Assembly: GCA_963766605.1 (NCBI GenBank)
Contig: CAVYAT010000005.1
Location: 744,001-808,000, forward strand
Reading direction: 5' to 3'
DNA length: 64,000 nt
Origin: AC-49 sp963766605
GTDB lineage: Bacteria > Actinomycetota > Thermoleophilia > Solirubrobacterales > Solirubrobacteraceae
Shown: positions 50,710-59,835 of the stretch, one piece after another
Position numbering within the stretch: position 1 is the stretch's first letter
Layout of the letters: each line of letters begins with the position of its first letter
Notes under the pieces: generated by a model
Seen by the model: the letters and a program-made list of their open reading frames with translations, nothing else
Told to the model about the DNA's origin: nothing
Database searches by the model: none
Position numbers and translations under genes: made by a program

Positions 50710-52244
50710 GGACGATCTCCCATCGGTTGGGTTGGTCTGGCCATCGCGGTGATCCGCGCGAGGTGACCGCAGTTCGGCGCGCCCGGGCAGCGGGCGGAGG
50801 ACATCGCGCGGGTCTCGGCGGGGACGTTCTGCACGTCGCGGCGGCGCCCCGGGATCAGCGCCATGGCCACGACAGCGGCGACGGCGCACAGGATCGCGGA
50901 CACGGTGAACGCGCCGGTGAAACCGTGCGTCAGTGCCGCGGGCGGCGTCGATCCGCCGTGCAGCGCGTTCGTGATCCGCGACGTCGACACGGCCGACAGC
51001 ACCGCGAGGCCCAGCGACCCGCCGACCTGCTGGGTCGTGTTGAGCAGGCCGGAGGCAAGGCCGGAGTCCTCGCGTGCGACGCCGCTGGTCGCGGCGATCG
51101 TGATCGGCACGAAGGACATGCCGAGCCCGACGCCCATGACGACCATCGCGGGCAGCAGGCGACCGGCGTAGTCGCCGTCGGCTGATAGCCGGGTGAACAG
51201 CGCGAATCCCGCCGTCGCGACGAGCAGGCCCCCGACGAGCACCGGCTTGGGCCCGAAGCGGTCGACCACGCGCGAGGCCAGCGCAGAGCTGGCGATGATG
51301 GAGATGCTGAGCGGCAGGTAGGCGACGCCGGTCTTCAGCGCGTTGTAGCCGAGGACCTGCTGCAGGTACAGCGAGCAGAAGAAGAACACCCCGAACAGTG
51401 CGGCGGCGAGCAGCAGCATCGTCGTGTCCGAGGCCGCGAGGCTGCGGTTGGAGAAGATGCGCAGCGGGACGAGGGGGTTCTCGTGGCGGCGTTCGATCCA
51501 CACGAAGGCGGCCAGCAGCGCGGCGGCCACCGCCAGGCCCGCGACGGTCTGTGCCGACCCCCAGCCCCAGGCGTTGGCCTTGAGCAGCGTGAAGACGAGG
51601 GCCATCGTGCCCAACGTGACGGTCGTCGCCCCCTCGAGGTCGTAGCCGCCGCGAACGCCCTCACCCCGGCTCTCGGGCACGATCCGCGGCGCCAGCACGA
51701 GGACCGCGGCGCCGATCGGCACGTTGATGAAGAACACCCAGCGCCAGCTCAGCACCTGGACGATCGCGCCCCCGAGCAGCAGGCCGACGGCGCCGCCGGC
51801 GCCGGCGATCGCGCCCCACACGGCGAGCGCGCGGTTGCGCTCGCTGCCCTCCGCGAATGTCGTGAGGATGATCGACAACGCCGCGGGCGAGACCATCGCA
51901 CCCCCCAGGCCCTGGGCGCCGCGGGCGATCAGCAGCATCGCCTCCGACTGCGCGAGCCCGCAGGCGAGCGACGCGGTCGCGAACAGCGCGATGCCGGCCC
52001 TGAACAGGCGACGACGGCCGAGTCGGTCGGCCGCGCGTCCGCCGAGCAGCAGGAACCCTCCGAACAGCAGTGTGTAGGCGTTGAGCACCCACGACAGGCT
52101 CTGCTCGGAGAAGCCGACGTCGCGCTGGATGCTGGGCAGCGCGACGTTCACGACGCTCGCGTCGAGCACCACCATGAACTGGGCCACCGCCACGATGACG
52201 AGCACCGCACCGGCGCTCGCTCGGACCGGCCGGGGCGCGCTCAT
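50706..52244 (-). CDS. MFS transporter, DHA2 (14-helix drug exporter) family
   Basis: Protein of 512 residues. DHA2 signatures: VVLDASVVNVALPSI, motif A GGRAADRLGRRRLF, AQGLGGAMVSPAALSII (motif C region) and 14 hydrophobic segments. Exporters of this type pump drugs or metabolites by proton antiport. The last 60 residues are soluble and contain two cysteines and PGAPNCGH. ATG 52244 shares ATGA with the stop of a 41-codon truncated gene, so translation may be coupled to it. Substrate unknown. Confidence 0.9.
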   Translation of the reverse strand: MSAPRPVRASAGAVLVIVAVAQFMVVLDASVVNVALPSIQRDVGFSEQSLSWVLNAYTLLFGGFLLLGGRAADRLGRRRLFRAGIALFATASLACGLAQSEAMLLIARGAQGLGGAMVSPAALSIILTTFAEGSERNRALAVWGAIAGAGGAVGLLLGGAIVQVLSWRWVFFINVPIGAAVLVLAPRIVPESRGEGVRGGYDLEGATTVTLGTMALVFTLLKANAWGWGSAQTVAGLAVAAALLAAFVWIERRHENPLVPLRIFSNRSLAASDTTMLLLAAALFGVFFFCSLYLQQVLGYNALKTGVAYLPLSISIIASSALASRVVDRFGPKPVLVGGLLVATAGFALFTRLSADGDYAGRLLPAMVVMGVGLGMSFVPITIAATSGVAREDSGLASGLLNTTQQVGGSLGLAVLSAVSTSRITNALHGGSTPPAALTHGFTGAFTVSAILCAVAAVVAMALIPGRRRDVQNVPAETRAMSSARCPGAPNCGHLARITAMARPTQPMGDRP

Positions 52245-52366
52245 GGGAGACGGATCAGGCCGAGGTCGCTGGGGCCGAAGTCGGGGCCGGCGCGTACCGC
52301 GGTCCGTGCCGTGGCCTGCCCGATCCGGCCCGCACCGATGATCCCGATGTTCTTGACCGAGGTCAT
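52241..52366 (-). pseudogene. Remnant of a Rossmann-fold NAD(P)-binding protein
   Basis: A 41-residue frame begins MTSVKNIGIIGAGRIGQATA, the dinucleotide-binding turn of an F420/NADP or similar oxidoreductase. It continues only for about 20 residues before reaching FGPSDLGLIRLP and a stop. Full relatives have about 200 residues, so most of the middle has been lost in frame. It starts 4 bases after the upstream MFS stop and its stop overlaps the DHA2 gene start, so it may persist as a coupling leader. Confidence 0.55.
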
Positions 52367-52370
52367 GGCT

Positions 52371-53615
52371 TCAGATCGGCGCGTGTGGTGTGTTGATGGA
52401 TGTCGTGCCGGCGGGTCGTGCCGCGTTTCTCAGTGCGTTTGCGAGCAGCGCCCCTGCTGCGCAGATGCCGAGGCCGACGACGATCGCGAAGCCGAGCACG
52501 GTGTCGGCGGGGCTTGCGCCGCGGTCGAGGGCGATTCCGGCGCCGATGACGGGGATAGAGAGCCCGACGAAGAGCGCGATGAGGAGGTCGGACGTCATCG
52601 CGAGGCGGTTCTCGGGCGCTGTTGCCTCGAGCACGAGGCCGGTCGTCCCCTTGTAGACGGCACCCGCACCGGCGCCGATCAGTGTCCCGGCGACCAGGAA
52701 CAGCACGAGGCTGGGTGCCGCCAGACGCACGGAGGTCACGAGCAGCGCGAGCCCGATGAGCATGGAGGCCGTGCCGAGGACGAACACGCGCGGCGCGGTA
52801 AGGCCGTCCGTTGTCCGCTGGGCCACCACGCCCGCGGAGAAGACCAGGAACAGCGTCGCACCCGACAGGGCGTGAGAGGGATGGTGAAACGTCGTGGCCA
52901 AAAAGAGGCCGGACAGCCCGGCGAACAGTCCGTTTGCCGCGAAGGCGGCGAGCGTCGTGAGCGACGCGGGAACGAGAATTCTGACCGAGCGCGACGCGTT
53001 GCTCGCCTGACCGTCGGCCGACGCCGCCGGGGCGGGGGTGGCGGTCTCCGGTGCCCTGGCCAGGCCGACCAGAGCGCTCGCGCCCAGCGCGATGAGGAGC
53101 AGGTAGGGCAGCGTCAGCGGCCACCCGACCCATTGCGCCAGGACGCCCGCGACCAGCGCGCCGACTCCGAGTGCGCCGACGCTGACCGCGGTCCCGACGT
53201 TGCGGCCGAGGACCACGGAGGACGGGCCCGGGTCCTCACGGACCCGCAGCTCGATCAGATACGTGATCGCCGTGCCGGCGGCCAGCCCGACCCCCACTCC
53301 GGTGATGAATCGCCCGATGAGCAGCCCCGGGAGGCCCTTCCACACGGCGAGCAGGCCCGCCGCGGCCATCATCGTCACCACCGCGCCGAGCATCAGGCCC
53401 CGGCGTCCCGCGTGCGAGGCGAACAGGCGCACGGCCAGCAACGTGGCGATCGTCCCCGCCGCGTAGATCGCGTAGACCACCGTCACCGTGATCGCCGACA
53501 GGTCATCCCGCGTGCGGTACAGGCCGTAGAGCGGACTCGGCAGCGTGGCCGACGCCATCACGATCAAGAACGCGAACGCCACGAACCAGAACGCGGACCA
53601 GTGGCGCCGGGTCAC
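52371..53615 (-). CDS. MFS transporter
   Basis: Protein of 414 residues with twelve predicted helices. Recognisable parts are FAFLIVMASATLPSPLYGLY at the start, LFASHAGRRGLMLGAVV (motif A-like), GRFITGVGVGLAAGTAITYL, and a long central loop. It resembles the sugar/drug facilitators of the YnfM-like group. The start is GTG 53615, overlapping the SDR stop by 4 bases. It ends four bases before the Rossmann remnant. Substrate unknown. Confidence 0.88.
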   Translation of the reverse strand: MTRRHWSAFWFVAFAFLIVMASATLPSPLYGLYRTRDDLSAITVTVVYAIYAAGTIATLLAVRLFASHAGRRGLMLGAVVTMMAAAGLLAVWKGLPGLLIGRFITGVGVGLAAGTAITYLIELRVREDPGPSSVVLGRNVGTAVSVGALGVGALVAGVLAQWVGWPLTLPYLLLIALGASALVGLARAPETATPAPAASADGQASNASRSVRILVPASLTTLAAFAANGLFAGLSGLFLATTFHHPSHALSGATLFLVFSAGVVAQRTTDGLTAPRVFVLGTASMLIGLALLVTSVRLAAPSLVLFLVAGTLIGAGAGAVYKGTTGLVLEATAPENRLAMTSDLLIALFVGLSIPVIGAGIALDRGASPADTVLGFAIVVGLGICAAGALLANALRNAARPAGTTSINTPHAPI

Positions 53616-54373
53616 CAGACCTTCATCCCACCGTCGACGACGATGTCGATGCCGGTCAGATACGAGCTCTCGTCGCAGGCCAAGAACAGCGCGACGTTCG
53701 CCACGTCCTCCGGCTCGCCGAGCCGGCCGAGGATCGTCCGGTCGCGCATCTGGGTACCGAAGCTGTCGTCCTGCAGCTCGCCGCGGGTCGCGTTGCTCAC
53801 GATCAGCCCCGGCGATATCGAGTTGACGCGAATTCCACGCTCGCCGCCCTCCATCGCGAGCTGGCGGGTCATCCCCAGGATCGCCGCCTTGTTCGTCGTG
53901 TGCGACAGCGACGCCAGCGCCTTGAAGCTCAGCTGGCCGTTGAGCGACGCCATGTTCACGACGACACCGCGGCTGTCGCGCAGATGCGGCCATGCGGCGC
54001 GAGTGAGGTAGAAGACCAGGTCGACCTCGTCCTGGCGGGCGGTCGTCCAGTCCGCGTCGGTGGTGTCCGCAAGCCAGCTGAAATGCGTCCGGGCGGCGAG
54101 GTTGAACAGCACATCGATCCGGCCGAACTCGTCGATCGCGACGTCGACCAGGCGGACACACTCCGCCGGGTCACCGAGATGACACGGCGCCACCGACACC
54201 ATCTGGCCACCCGCCGCGCGCACCAGCTCGAGCGTCTCCTGCGCCGCGTCGACCACCACGTCACAACCGACGACCAGCGCGCCCTCCCGTGCGAAGGTCA
54301 GGGCGCTGGCCCGCCCCATCCCACCGCCGCTGCCCGTGATGACGCAGACCTTGCCCGAGAGCCGGCCGGCCAT
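53612..54373 (-). CDS. Short-chain dehydrogenase with His replacing the catalytic Tyr
   Basis: Protein of 253 residues. The cofactor motif VITGSGGGMGRASAL and NLAART are normal; the acidic VGCDVV after strand 2 suggests NAD preference. The active-site segment reads ASLSHTTNKAAILGMT, with His in the position of the catalytic Tyr of YxxxK. Some SDR subgroups carry His here. The C-terminal IRVNSISPG and YLTGIDIVVDGG are standard. It begins directly beside the isochorismatase-like gene stop and overlaps the MFS start by 4 bases. Confidence 0.89.
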   Translation of the reverse strand: MAGRLSGKVCVITGSGGGMGRASALTFAREGALVVGCDVVVDAAQETLELVRAAGGQMVSVAPCHLGDPAECVRLVDVAIDEFGRIDVLFNLAARTHFSWLADTTDADWTTARQDEVDLVFYLTRAAWPHLRDSRGVVVNMASLNGQLSFKALASLSHTTNKAAILGMTRQLAMEGGERGIRVNSISPGLIVSNATRGELQDDSFGTQMRDRTILGRLGEPEDVANVALFLACDESSYLTGIDIVVDGGMKVW

Positions 54374-55039
54374 CTACGTCGCCGCCTGAAGCGCCGCTGT
54401 CGCGGCCTGCTTCTCCGCCTCGGCGACACCGACCCCGTCGGTGTGCTTTCCGACCTCGAGGAAGTACCAGTGGATGACCTCCAGCGCGGGGCCGGCGGCC
54501 GGCGTAGCCCAGTCGCGGAACAGCTCGGTCGTGACCGCGAGCGCCGTCGTCGGAACGGCACCGGCATGCCCCAGCCGCTCGATCGCGGTGCGGTGCGCGA
54601 CCTGGGATCGACCGCCGACGGCGTCGGTCACGTACATCACGTCGTAGCCGTCCTTGAGAGCCTGGACCGTGGCGAACGTCTGGCAGATCTCGGTGTGCAG
54701 CCCGGCGATGATCAGGCGCTTGCGCCCGGTCGCCGCCACCGCCTCACGGAACGCGTCATCCTCGAAGGCGTTCATCGACGAGCGGTCGATAGGCTCGATG
54801 CCGTGCAGCTCGGACAGGATCGACGGAAGGGTCGGACCGTTGAGCCCGTACCCGACGCCCACGGTCGACAGGACGATCGGCACGTCGAACGCCTTGGCCG
54901 TCCTGGCCAGCAGCCGCACGTTCAGCTCGACCAGATCCGCCGCCGTCTCCGAACGGATCACCTCGAACATCTCGTTCTGGAAGTCGATCAGCACGAGCGC
55001 ACAGTCCTCGTACGTCCAGACCCCTAGCTCGTCGTTCAT
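54374..55039 (-). CDS. Isochorismatase-like cysteine hydrolase (YcaC-like)
   Basis: Protein of 221 residues. Catalytic Asp in ALVLIDFQNEM and Cys in IIAGLHTEICQTFATVQAL are present; the middle motif DRSSMNAFED resembles the YcaC subgroup rather than nicotinamidase. Members hydrolyse amides or related bonds. GGAGG lies six bases before the second of two ATGs (55039), which is therefore preferred over 55042. Transcribed with the MBL hydrolase (18 bases upstream) and the SDR gene (adjacent). Confidence 0.89.
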   Translation of the reverse strand: MNDELGVWTYEDCALVLIDFQNEMFEVIRSETAADLVELNVRLLARTAKAFDVPIVLSTVGVGYGLNGPTLPSILSELHGIEPIDRSSMNAFEDDAFREAVAATGRKRLIIAGLHTEICQTFATVQALKDGYDVMYVTDAVGGRSQVAHRTAIERLGHAGAVPTTALAVTTELFRDWATPAAGPALEVIHWYFLEVGKHTDGVGVAEAEKQAATAALQAAT

Positions 55040-55057
55040 CATCTGCCTCCTTCTGGC

Positions 55058-56062
55058 TCAGGGGTGAACCTGCGAGCCGTAGCCGAGGTCCAGCCGGATC
55101 GATTGCATGACGTGGAAGGTGGTGCTGGCGGTGAACACGTCGGCCGCGGCGAGGACGCCGGTGTACTTCTCGATGACCGGCGTCGCCGCGGCGGCCGCAA
55201 CCGCGTCGAGGTAGCCCCTGACGGCGGCCCAGGTGTTCTCGCCGTACCTGATGAAGTAGGGCGTCGGGTCGACGGTGTCCAGCGCGCGGCGGGAGCTGGC
55301 GGCGATGTCGGCCATGTACTGCTGGTGGCGCGTGATGTCTTCGCGGGTGCCGAGCCGGCCCATGTGGCCGCCGATGAAGTGCTTCCACGGGTAGGTGAGC
55401 GCGGTGTCCGGCGCGGCGATGTACCCCTGGACATCCTCGGTGAGGTTGCTCTGGTAGACGGGCGCCCAACCGGGGTTGACGATGTCGACGAGCATCAGCG
55501 TGTCGTGGTCGGGCAGGTGGATGAAGATGTTGTCCGGCGAATGGTTGGTGCCGTGCCACGCCAGCTCGATCCGCTCGCCGCCGATCTGCAGCGTGCGCCG
55601 ATCCTGGAAGGTCTCCTCCGGTGGAGGCCGCGCCGGGTCGTCGTCGCGCAGCAGCAGGTTGCGCGTTTCCTCGTGCCCGATGCGGGCAACGCCGCTGTCG
55701 AACAGCGAGGAGGCGCCGGCGTGATCGGCGTGATGGTGGGAGTAGACGAGGTGGGTCACCTCGTTGCTGACACCGTTGGCGGAGGCGATCTCGTCGACGG
55801 CCCGCTGGATGTTGTGACCGATCGTGGGCGGCGCGTCGAGCAGGACGACGCCGTCGCTGGTCGTCAGGAACGCCGATTGGTAGGTGCCGTCGGTGACCCA
55901 GTACAGGTTGCGCTGCACCCGGCCGACGTAGTACCCCTGCTCGTTGAGTGCGGGACCGAACGCCGGCCGCGGGATCGGCGCGTAGTCGGGGAGTTCGTCG
56001 GCGCTCGTCGGGCGCGTGTCGGCGTGTGCCTCGGTGGTCGTATCCGGAGTGGTCACGAACAC
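55058..56062 (-). CDS. Metallo-beta-lactamase-fold hydrolase
   Basis: Protein of 334 residues. The zinc motif THLVYSHHHADHAGASSLF (HxHxDH) is preceded by VVLLDAPPTIG and followed by GTNHSPDNIFIHLP and VDIVNPGWAP, with further metal ligands. It has no signal peptide. This arrangement fits broad-substrate MBL-fold enzymes such as lactonases or glyoxalase II-like proteins. First gene of the leftward operon; 86 bases separate it from the divergent LAL regulator. Alternative GTG at 56056. Substrate unknown. Confidence 0.88.
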   Translation of the reverse strand: MFVTTPDTTTEAHADTRPTSADELPDYAPIPRPAFGPALNEQGYYVGRVQRNLYWVTDGTYQSAFLTTSDGVVLLDAPPTIGHNIQRAVDEIASANGVSNEVTHLVYSHHHADHAGASSLFDSGVARIGHEETRNLLLRDDDPARPPPEETFQDRRTLQIGGERIELAWHGTNHSPDNIFIHLPDHDTLMLVDIVNPGWAPVYQSNLTEDVQGYIAAPDTALTYPWKHFIGGHMGRLGTREDITRHQQYMADIAASSRRALDTVDPTPYFIRYGENTWAAVRGYLDAVAAAAATPVIEKYTGVLAAADVFTASTTFHVMQSIRLDLGYGSQVHP

Positions 56063-56091
56063 GATCGTGACGCGACGAGCCGGGGATCGAA

Positions 56092-56105
56092 TCCTTGAAT
56101 TCCTT
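56092..56105. promoter_or_regulatory. Direct repeat TCCTT-N4-TCCTT in divergent operon promoter
   Basis: Two TCCTT units spaced by a 9-base period with GAATTC between lie in the 86-base gap between the MBL operon and the LAL regulator gene. LAL/MalT proteins bind direct repeats, so this is a candidate site. Confidence 0.3.
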
Positions 56106-56148
56106 AGTCCGCAGCCCGAGCGTCGTGGTCAGTCATGCTGTGGGCGGC

Positions 56149-58911
56149 ATGGGTTCGCCGTCACAGCTTCTGACGCTCACGAGGCCACCGGAAGCCCGAT
56201 TGCTCGGCCGCCACCGCGAGCGCGACGTCCTCGGCCGCCTGCTCAACGCTGCGCGCAGCGGCGACGGCGGAAGCCTGGTGGTGCATGGAGAGCCAGGCGT
56301 CGGGAAGACGGCGCTGCTCGCTTGGGCGATCGAGGAGGGGCGTCGATTTCGCGTCCTGCGGACCGCCGGGGTCGAGGGCGAGATGGAGCTCCCATTCGCC
56401 GCGCTCCAACAGCTGTCCTCGCCTGTCCTGGACCGCTCGCTGTGTTTGCCGGCGACCCAGCGCGATGCATTGAATGTCGCCTTCGGGCTGTCTGCGGGGC
56501 CGGCTCCCAATCCGTTTCTCGTCGGACTGGCGGCGGTCGGCCTGCTGTCCGAGGCGTCGCAGGTGCAACCGGTCCTGTGCCTCGTCGATGACGCGCAGTG
56601 GCTCGATCATGCGTCGGCGCGCGCGCTGGCGTTCGTGGCCCGCCGCGTGCCGGCAGACAAGATCGCGATTGTGTTCGCCGCCCGTGAGCCGGGCGGGGCG
56701 CTGGCGGGACTGCCGGAACTCCGCGTCGAGCCCCTGGGGCCTCGTGACGCGCGGACGCTCCTGGAGTCGGTCCTGCCCGCTCGCCTGGATGAGCACGTGC
56801 TGGACCGGATCGTTCTGGAGACGCACGGCAACCCGCTCGCGTTGTTGGAGCTGCCGCGTGGACTGACCCCCGCACAGTTGGCCGGCGGGTTTGGGCTGCC
56901 CCCGGCGGTGCCGCTGTCCGCGAGCATCGAGGAGAGCTTCACGCGACGGCTGGCCAGGCTTCCGGGTGACGCGCGTCGCTGGCTGCTCATCGCGGCGGCG
57001 GATCCAACGGGTGACCCCGCGGTCGTATGGCAGGCCGCCCGGCACCTCGGGATCCCCGAGTCCGTCGTGGACACCGTCGAAGCGGACGACCTGTTGGAGC
57101 TCGGTGTCCGGGTGGTGTTCCGTCATCCACTGGTTCGCTCGGCCGTCTATCGCTCGGCCGGATTGGGCGAGCGCCGCGCGATCCACCGGGCTCTGGCGGA
57201 CGCGACCGACCCCCAAGTCGATCCGGATCGCCGCGCCTGGCACCGGGCGCAGGCCGCATCGATGCCGGACGAGGACATCGCCGCAGAGCTCGACCGCTCC
57301 GCGGGACGAGCCCAGGCGCGTGGCGGATTGGCAGCCGTCGCCGCCTTCCTCGAGCGCGCCGCCGAGCTCACACCTCAGCCGGCACACCGCGCGCAGCGCC
57401 TGGTCGCGGCCGCGGGGGCGAGCCGTGATGCCGGCGCTCTGGAGGCTGCGCTCGGGCTATTGGCGGGGGTCGAGGACGGGCTGCTCGACGAGCTTGGGCG
57501 GGCGCGCGTCGACCTGTTGCGAGGCCAGATCGCGTCGGAGCAGCGGCGCAGCGGCGACGCCGGTCATCTGTTTCTCAGCGCCGCGAAACGCCTCGAGCGG
57601 CTCGACCCCGCGCTGGCCCGCGAGACGTACCTCGAGGCGCTCGCGGGCGCCATGTCCAACGACGTCGAGGTCGTTGGCGGCGCGCCCGCGGTCGCGAAGC
57701 TCGCGCGAGCGGCGCCTGCGGGCCCCGCCCCGCCGAGGACCGTTGACGTGCTGCTCGACGCGTTCGCGATTCGCCTGACCGAGGGCTACGCGGCCGCAGC
57801 GCCGACGCTGGCTCGGTGTCTGGAGCTCCTGCTCACGGCGGACGTCTCCGACGACGATGTCGGCCGGCGCCTCTCGCTCTCCAGCAGCAGAAACGCCAAC
57901 ATCGTGGCCCTCGAGATGTGGGACGACGAGGCCGTGCATGTCCTCGCCGCCGGCCAGGTGGACCTCGCCCGCGACGCCGGCGCGCTCGTGCACCTGCAGT
58001 TCGCGCTCAGCTTCCTGGCCCGCAGCCACATGGTCGCCGGCGACCTGACCGCGGCGACGCTGGCGCTCGACGAAGCCCGCTTGATCGCCGAGGCGACGGG
58101 AAATCCAGCGCTCGTCAACGCCCCGATGATCCTCGCCGCGTGGCGCGGCGAAGAGGCGCAAGCGGCTGAGCTCATACTGGCGACGTCGGAGCAGGCGGCC
58201 GCGCGGCGATGGACCTCCAACAACTACGCGCGAGCTGTGCTCTATAACGGCCTCGGCCGCCATGACGCCGCACGCGACGCCGCCGCGGAAGCCTTCCGCC
58301 CCGACCCGATCGGGTACGGCTCGTTCCTGGTGCCCGAGCTGGCCGAAGCCGCATCCAGGAGCGGCGACCGAGCACTGGTCGAGTCCGCGCTGCAGTGGCT
58401 CACGCAGCGCACCGGCGCGATTCATTCCGCATGGGCGATGGGGATCGAAGCGCGCGTGCGGGCGCTGCTGAGTGAGGGCGAGATCGCCGATCGTCTGTAC
58501 CGCGAGTCGATCACCCACCTCGCCCGTACCCGCGTTGGGGTCGAGCTCGCCCGGACCCATCTCCTGTACGGGGAGTGGCTGCGACGCCAACGCCGACGTC
58601 TGGACGCCCGGGAGCAGTTGCGCACCGCGCTCGACCTGTTCCGGCGCGCGGGCACCGAGGCGTTCGCAAGCCGCGCCGAACGGGAGCTGCTGGCGACCGG
58701 TGAGCGCGCCCGCAAACGGACCGTGGATACGCTCGACCAGCTCACGCCGCAAGAGGAGCAGATCGCACGCCTTGCCGCCGACGGTACGACGAACCGCGAG
58801 ATCGCCGCCCAGCTCTTCATCACGCAGAGCACGGTCGAGTACCACCTACGCAAGGCATTTCGCAAGCTGGACGTGAAGTCACGCACCCAGCTCGCACGCC
58901 GGATCTCGTAG
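56149..58911 (+). CDS. Large ATPase-LuxR (LAL) transcriptional regulator
   Basis: Protein of about 920 residues. It begins with RPPEARLLGRHRERDVLGRLL and an AAA-type ATPase: Walker A HGEPGVGKTALLAW (about residue 46) and Walker B CLVDDAQWLDHASA. A long helical repeat region follows, with RHPLVRSAVYR typical of the type. The LuxR helix-turn-helix is at the C-terminus (LTPQEEQIARLAADGTTNREIAAQL, VEYHLRKAFRKLDVKS). ATG 56149 is preferred to a TTG at 56095. Divergent from the eight-gene hydrolase/exporter operon, which it probably controls; an SDR gene follows 32 bases downstream. Confidence 0.91.
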   Translation: MGSPSQLLTLTRPPEARLLGRHRERDVLGRLLNAARSGDGGSLVVHGEPGVGKTALLAWAIEEGRRFRVLRTAGVEGEMELPFAALQQLSSPVLDRSLCLPATQRDALNVAFGLSAGPAPNPFLVGLAAVGLLSEASQVQPVLCLVDDAQWLDHASARALAFVARRVPADKIAIVFAAREPGGALAGLPELRVEPLGPRDARTLLESVLPARLDEHVLDRIVLETHGNPLALLELPRGLTPAQLAGGFGLPPAVPLSASIEESFTRRLARLPGDARRWLLIAAADPTGDPAVVWQAARHLGIPESVVDTVEADDLLELGVRVVFRHPLVRSAVYRSAGLGERRAIHRALADATDPQVDPDRRAWHRAQAASMPDEDIAAELDRSAGRAQARGGLAAVAAFLERAAELTPQPAHRAQRLVAAAGASRDAGALEAALGLLAGVEDGLLDELGRARVDLLRGQIASEQRRSGDAGHLFLSAAKRLERLDPALARETYLEALAGAMSNDVEVVGGAPAVAKLARAAPAGPAPPRTVDVLLDAFAIRLTEGYAAAAPTLARCLELLLTADVSDDDVGRRLSLSSSRNANIVALEMWDDEAVHVLAAGQVDLARDAGALVHLQFALSFLARSHMVAGDLTAATLALDEARLIAEATGNPALVNAPMILAAWRGEEAQAAELILATSEQAAARRWTSNNYARAVLYNGLGRHDAARDAAAEAFRPDPIGYGSFLVPELAEAASRSGDRALVESALQWLTQRTGAIHSAWAMGIEARVRALLSEGEIADRLYRESITHLARTRVGVELARTHLLYGEWLRRQRRRLDAREQLRTALDLFRRAGTEAFASRAERELLATGERARKRTVDTLDQLTPQEEQIARLAADGTTNREIAAQLFITQSTVEYHLRKAFRKLDVKSRTQLARRIS

Positions 58912-58943
58912 TTGTCGACGGTTGCCGTCAAAGGAGAACGAAC

Positions 58944-59648
58944 ATGGCCGACCACGAAGACCGCTCTGGCGCACAGGAAGGCTCGATCGACCAACGTCAC
59001 CTGCTCCTGGTCGGAGCCGGACCCGGGCTCGGGGAGGCCGTTGCGCGTCGCTTCGCCGAAGGTGGCTACCGCGTAACGCTCCTCGCTCGCAGTGCCGACG
59101 CACTCGCCGAGCTGTCCGGCGGTCTGGCCGACACCGGCGCGGACATCGACACGATCGCGGCCGACGCCGGCGACGCCGAAGGTATGGGCGCACGACTGAG
59201 CGACCTCTACAGCGGGCAGGGTGCCCCAGGCGTCATCTTGTACAACGCCGTGATGGGAGCTCCGGACCAACTCCTGAGCTCAACCGCCGCCCACCTTCAA
59301 ACGGCCTACGCGGTCGACGTGATCGGCGCCATCGTCGTGGCGCAGAGCGCCGCCCCAGGCATGCGGGCTGCCGGCTTCGGGACGATCCTCTTCACGGGCG
59401 GCGGATTTGCCGATCATCCGGTTCCGGCGCTGGCCACCGTCTCCCTCGGCAAGGCGGCGCTGCGTGCCGCCGCGACGATTCTCCAGGCCGACCTGGAACC
59501 CGACGGCATCCGCGTGGCCAGTTTGACGATCGCCGGCCAGATCGTCGCGGGAACGTCGTTTGATCCGGCGCGCATCGCCGAGCGCTACTGGGAGATCGCC
59601 ACGTCAAGGGGCGATTGGCAGGCGGAGTTCCGCTTCACCGGCGAGTAG
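58944..59648 (+). CDS. Atypical SDR-family protein lacking the Tyr of YxxxK
   Basis: Protein of 234 residues. The cofactor motif LLLVGAGPGLGEAVARRF and TLLARSADAL (Arg after strand 2, NADP-like) are good. Where YxxxK is expected the sequence reads ATVSLGKAALRAA, so Val replaces Tyr and only Lys remains. The SDR C-terminal region GIRVASLTIAGQIV is present. Such atypical SDRs are often non-catalytic or act on other chemistry. AAAGGAG precedes ATG 58944. It probably belongs to the regulon of the LAL gene. Confidence 0.85.
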   Translation: MADHEDRSGAQEGSIDQRHLLLVGAGPGLGEAVARRFAEGGYRVTLLARSADALAELSGGLADTGADIDTIAADAGDAEGMGARLSDLYSGQGAPGVILYNAVMGAPDQLLSSTAAHLQTAYAVDVIGAIVVAQSAAPGMRAAGFGTILFTGGGFADHPVPALATVSLGKAALRAAATILQADLEPDGIRVASLTIAGQIVAGTSFDPARIAERYWEIATSRGDWQAEFRFTGE

Positions 59649-59729
59649 GTGCGGCGGTCGATTCACGGCCCGCGGCGCACGGTCGCGATGCTGACGATTC
59701 GCGCGCCTTCGAAGTGCTCGACGTCGCTC

Positions 59730-59789
59730 ATGCCCGACTCCCAGGTCGTCTCGACCGAGCGACTGCTCGATGAGCTGTGGGCGGCGCCC
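59730..59789 (+). pseudogene. Fragment of a BTAD/SARP-type regulator
   Basis: The bases encode QVVSTERLLDELWAAP, the characteristic helix of the AfsR/SARP winged-helix domain (VVSxDRLIDELWGxxPP). Before it the frame is unrelated, and after it degenerates. No intact domain follows. The surrounding 187 bases (59649-59835) contain no other gene, so this is likely a deletion relic. Confidence 0.35.
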
Positions 59790-59835
59790 GGCCGTCGGCG
59801 GCTGTGTGTGGCGGCGGCCACTACGCCCGGCCGAA

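Noticed and set aside
49816..51501. Upstream extension of the esterase gene into the MFS gene
   Set aside because: The extension is arginine-rich antisense-style sequence; GTG 50709 with its 4-base overlap is the better start.
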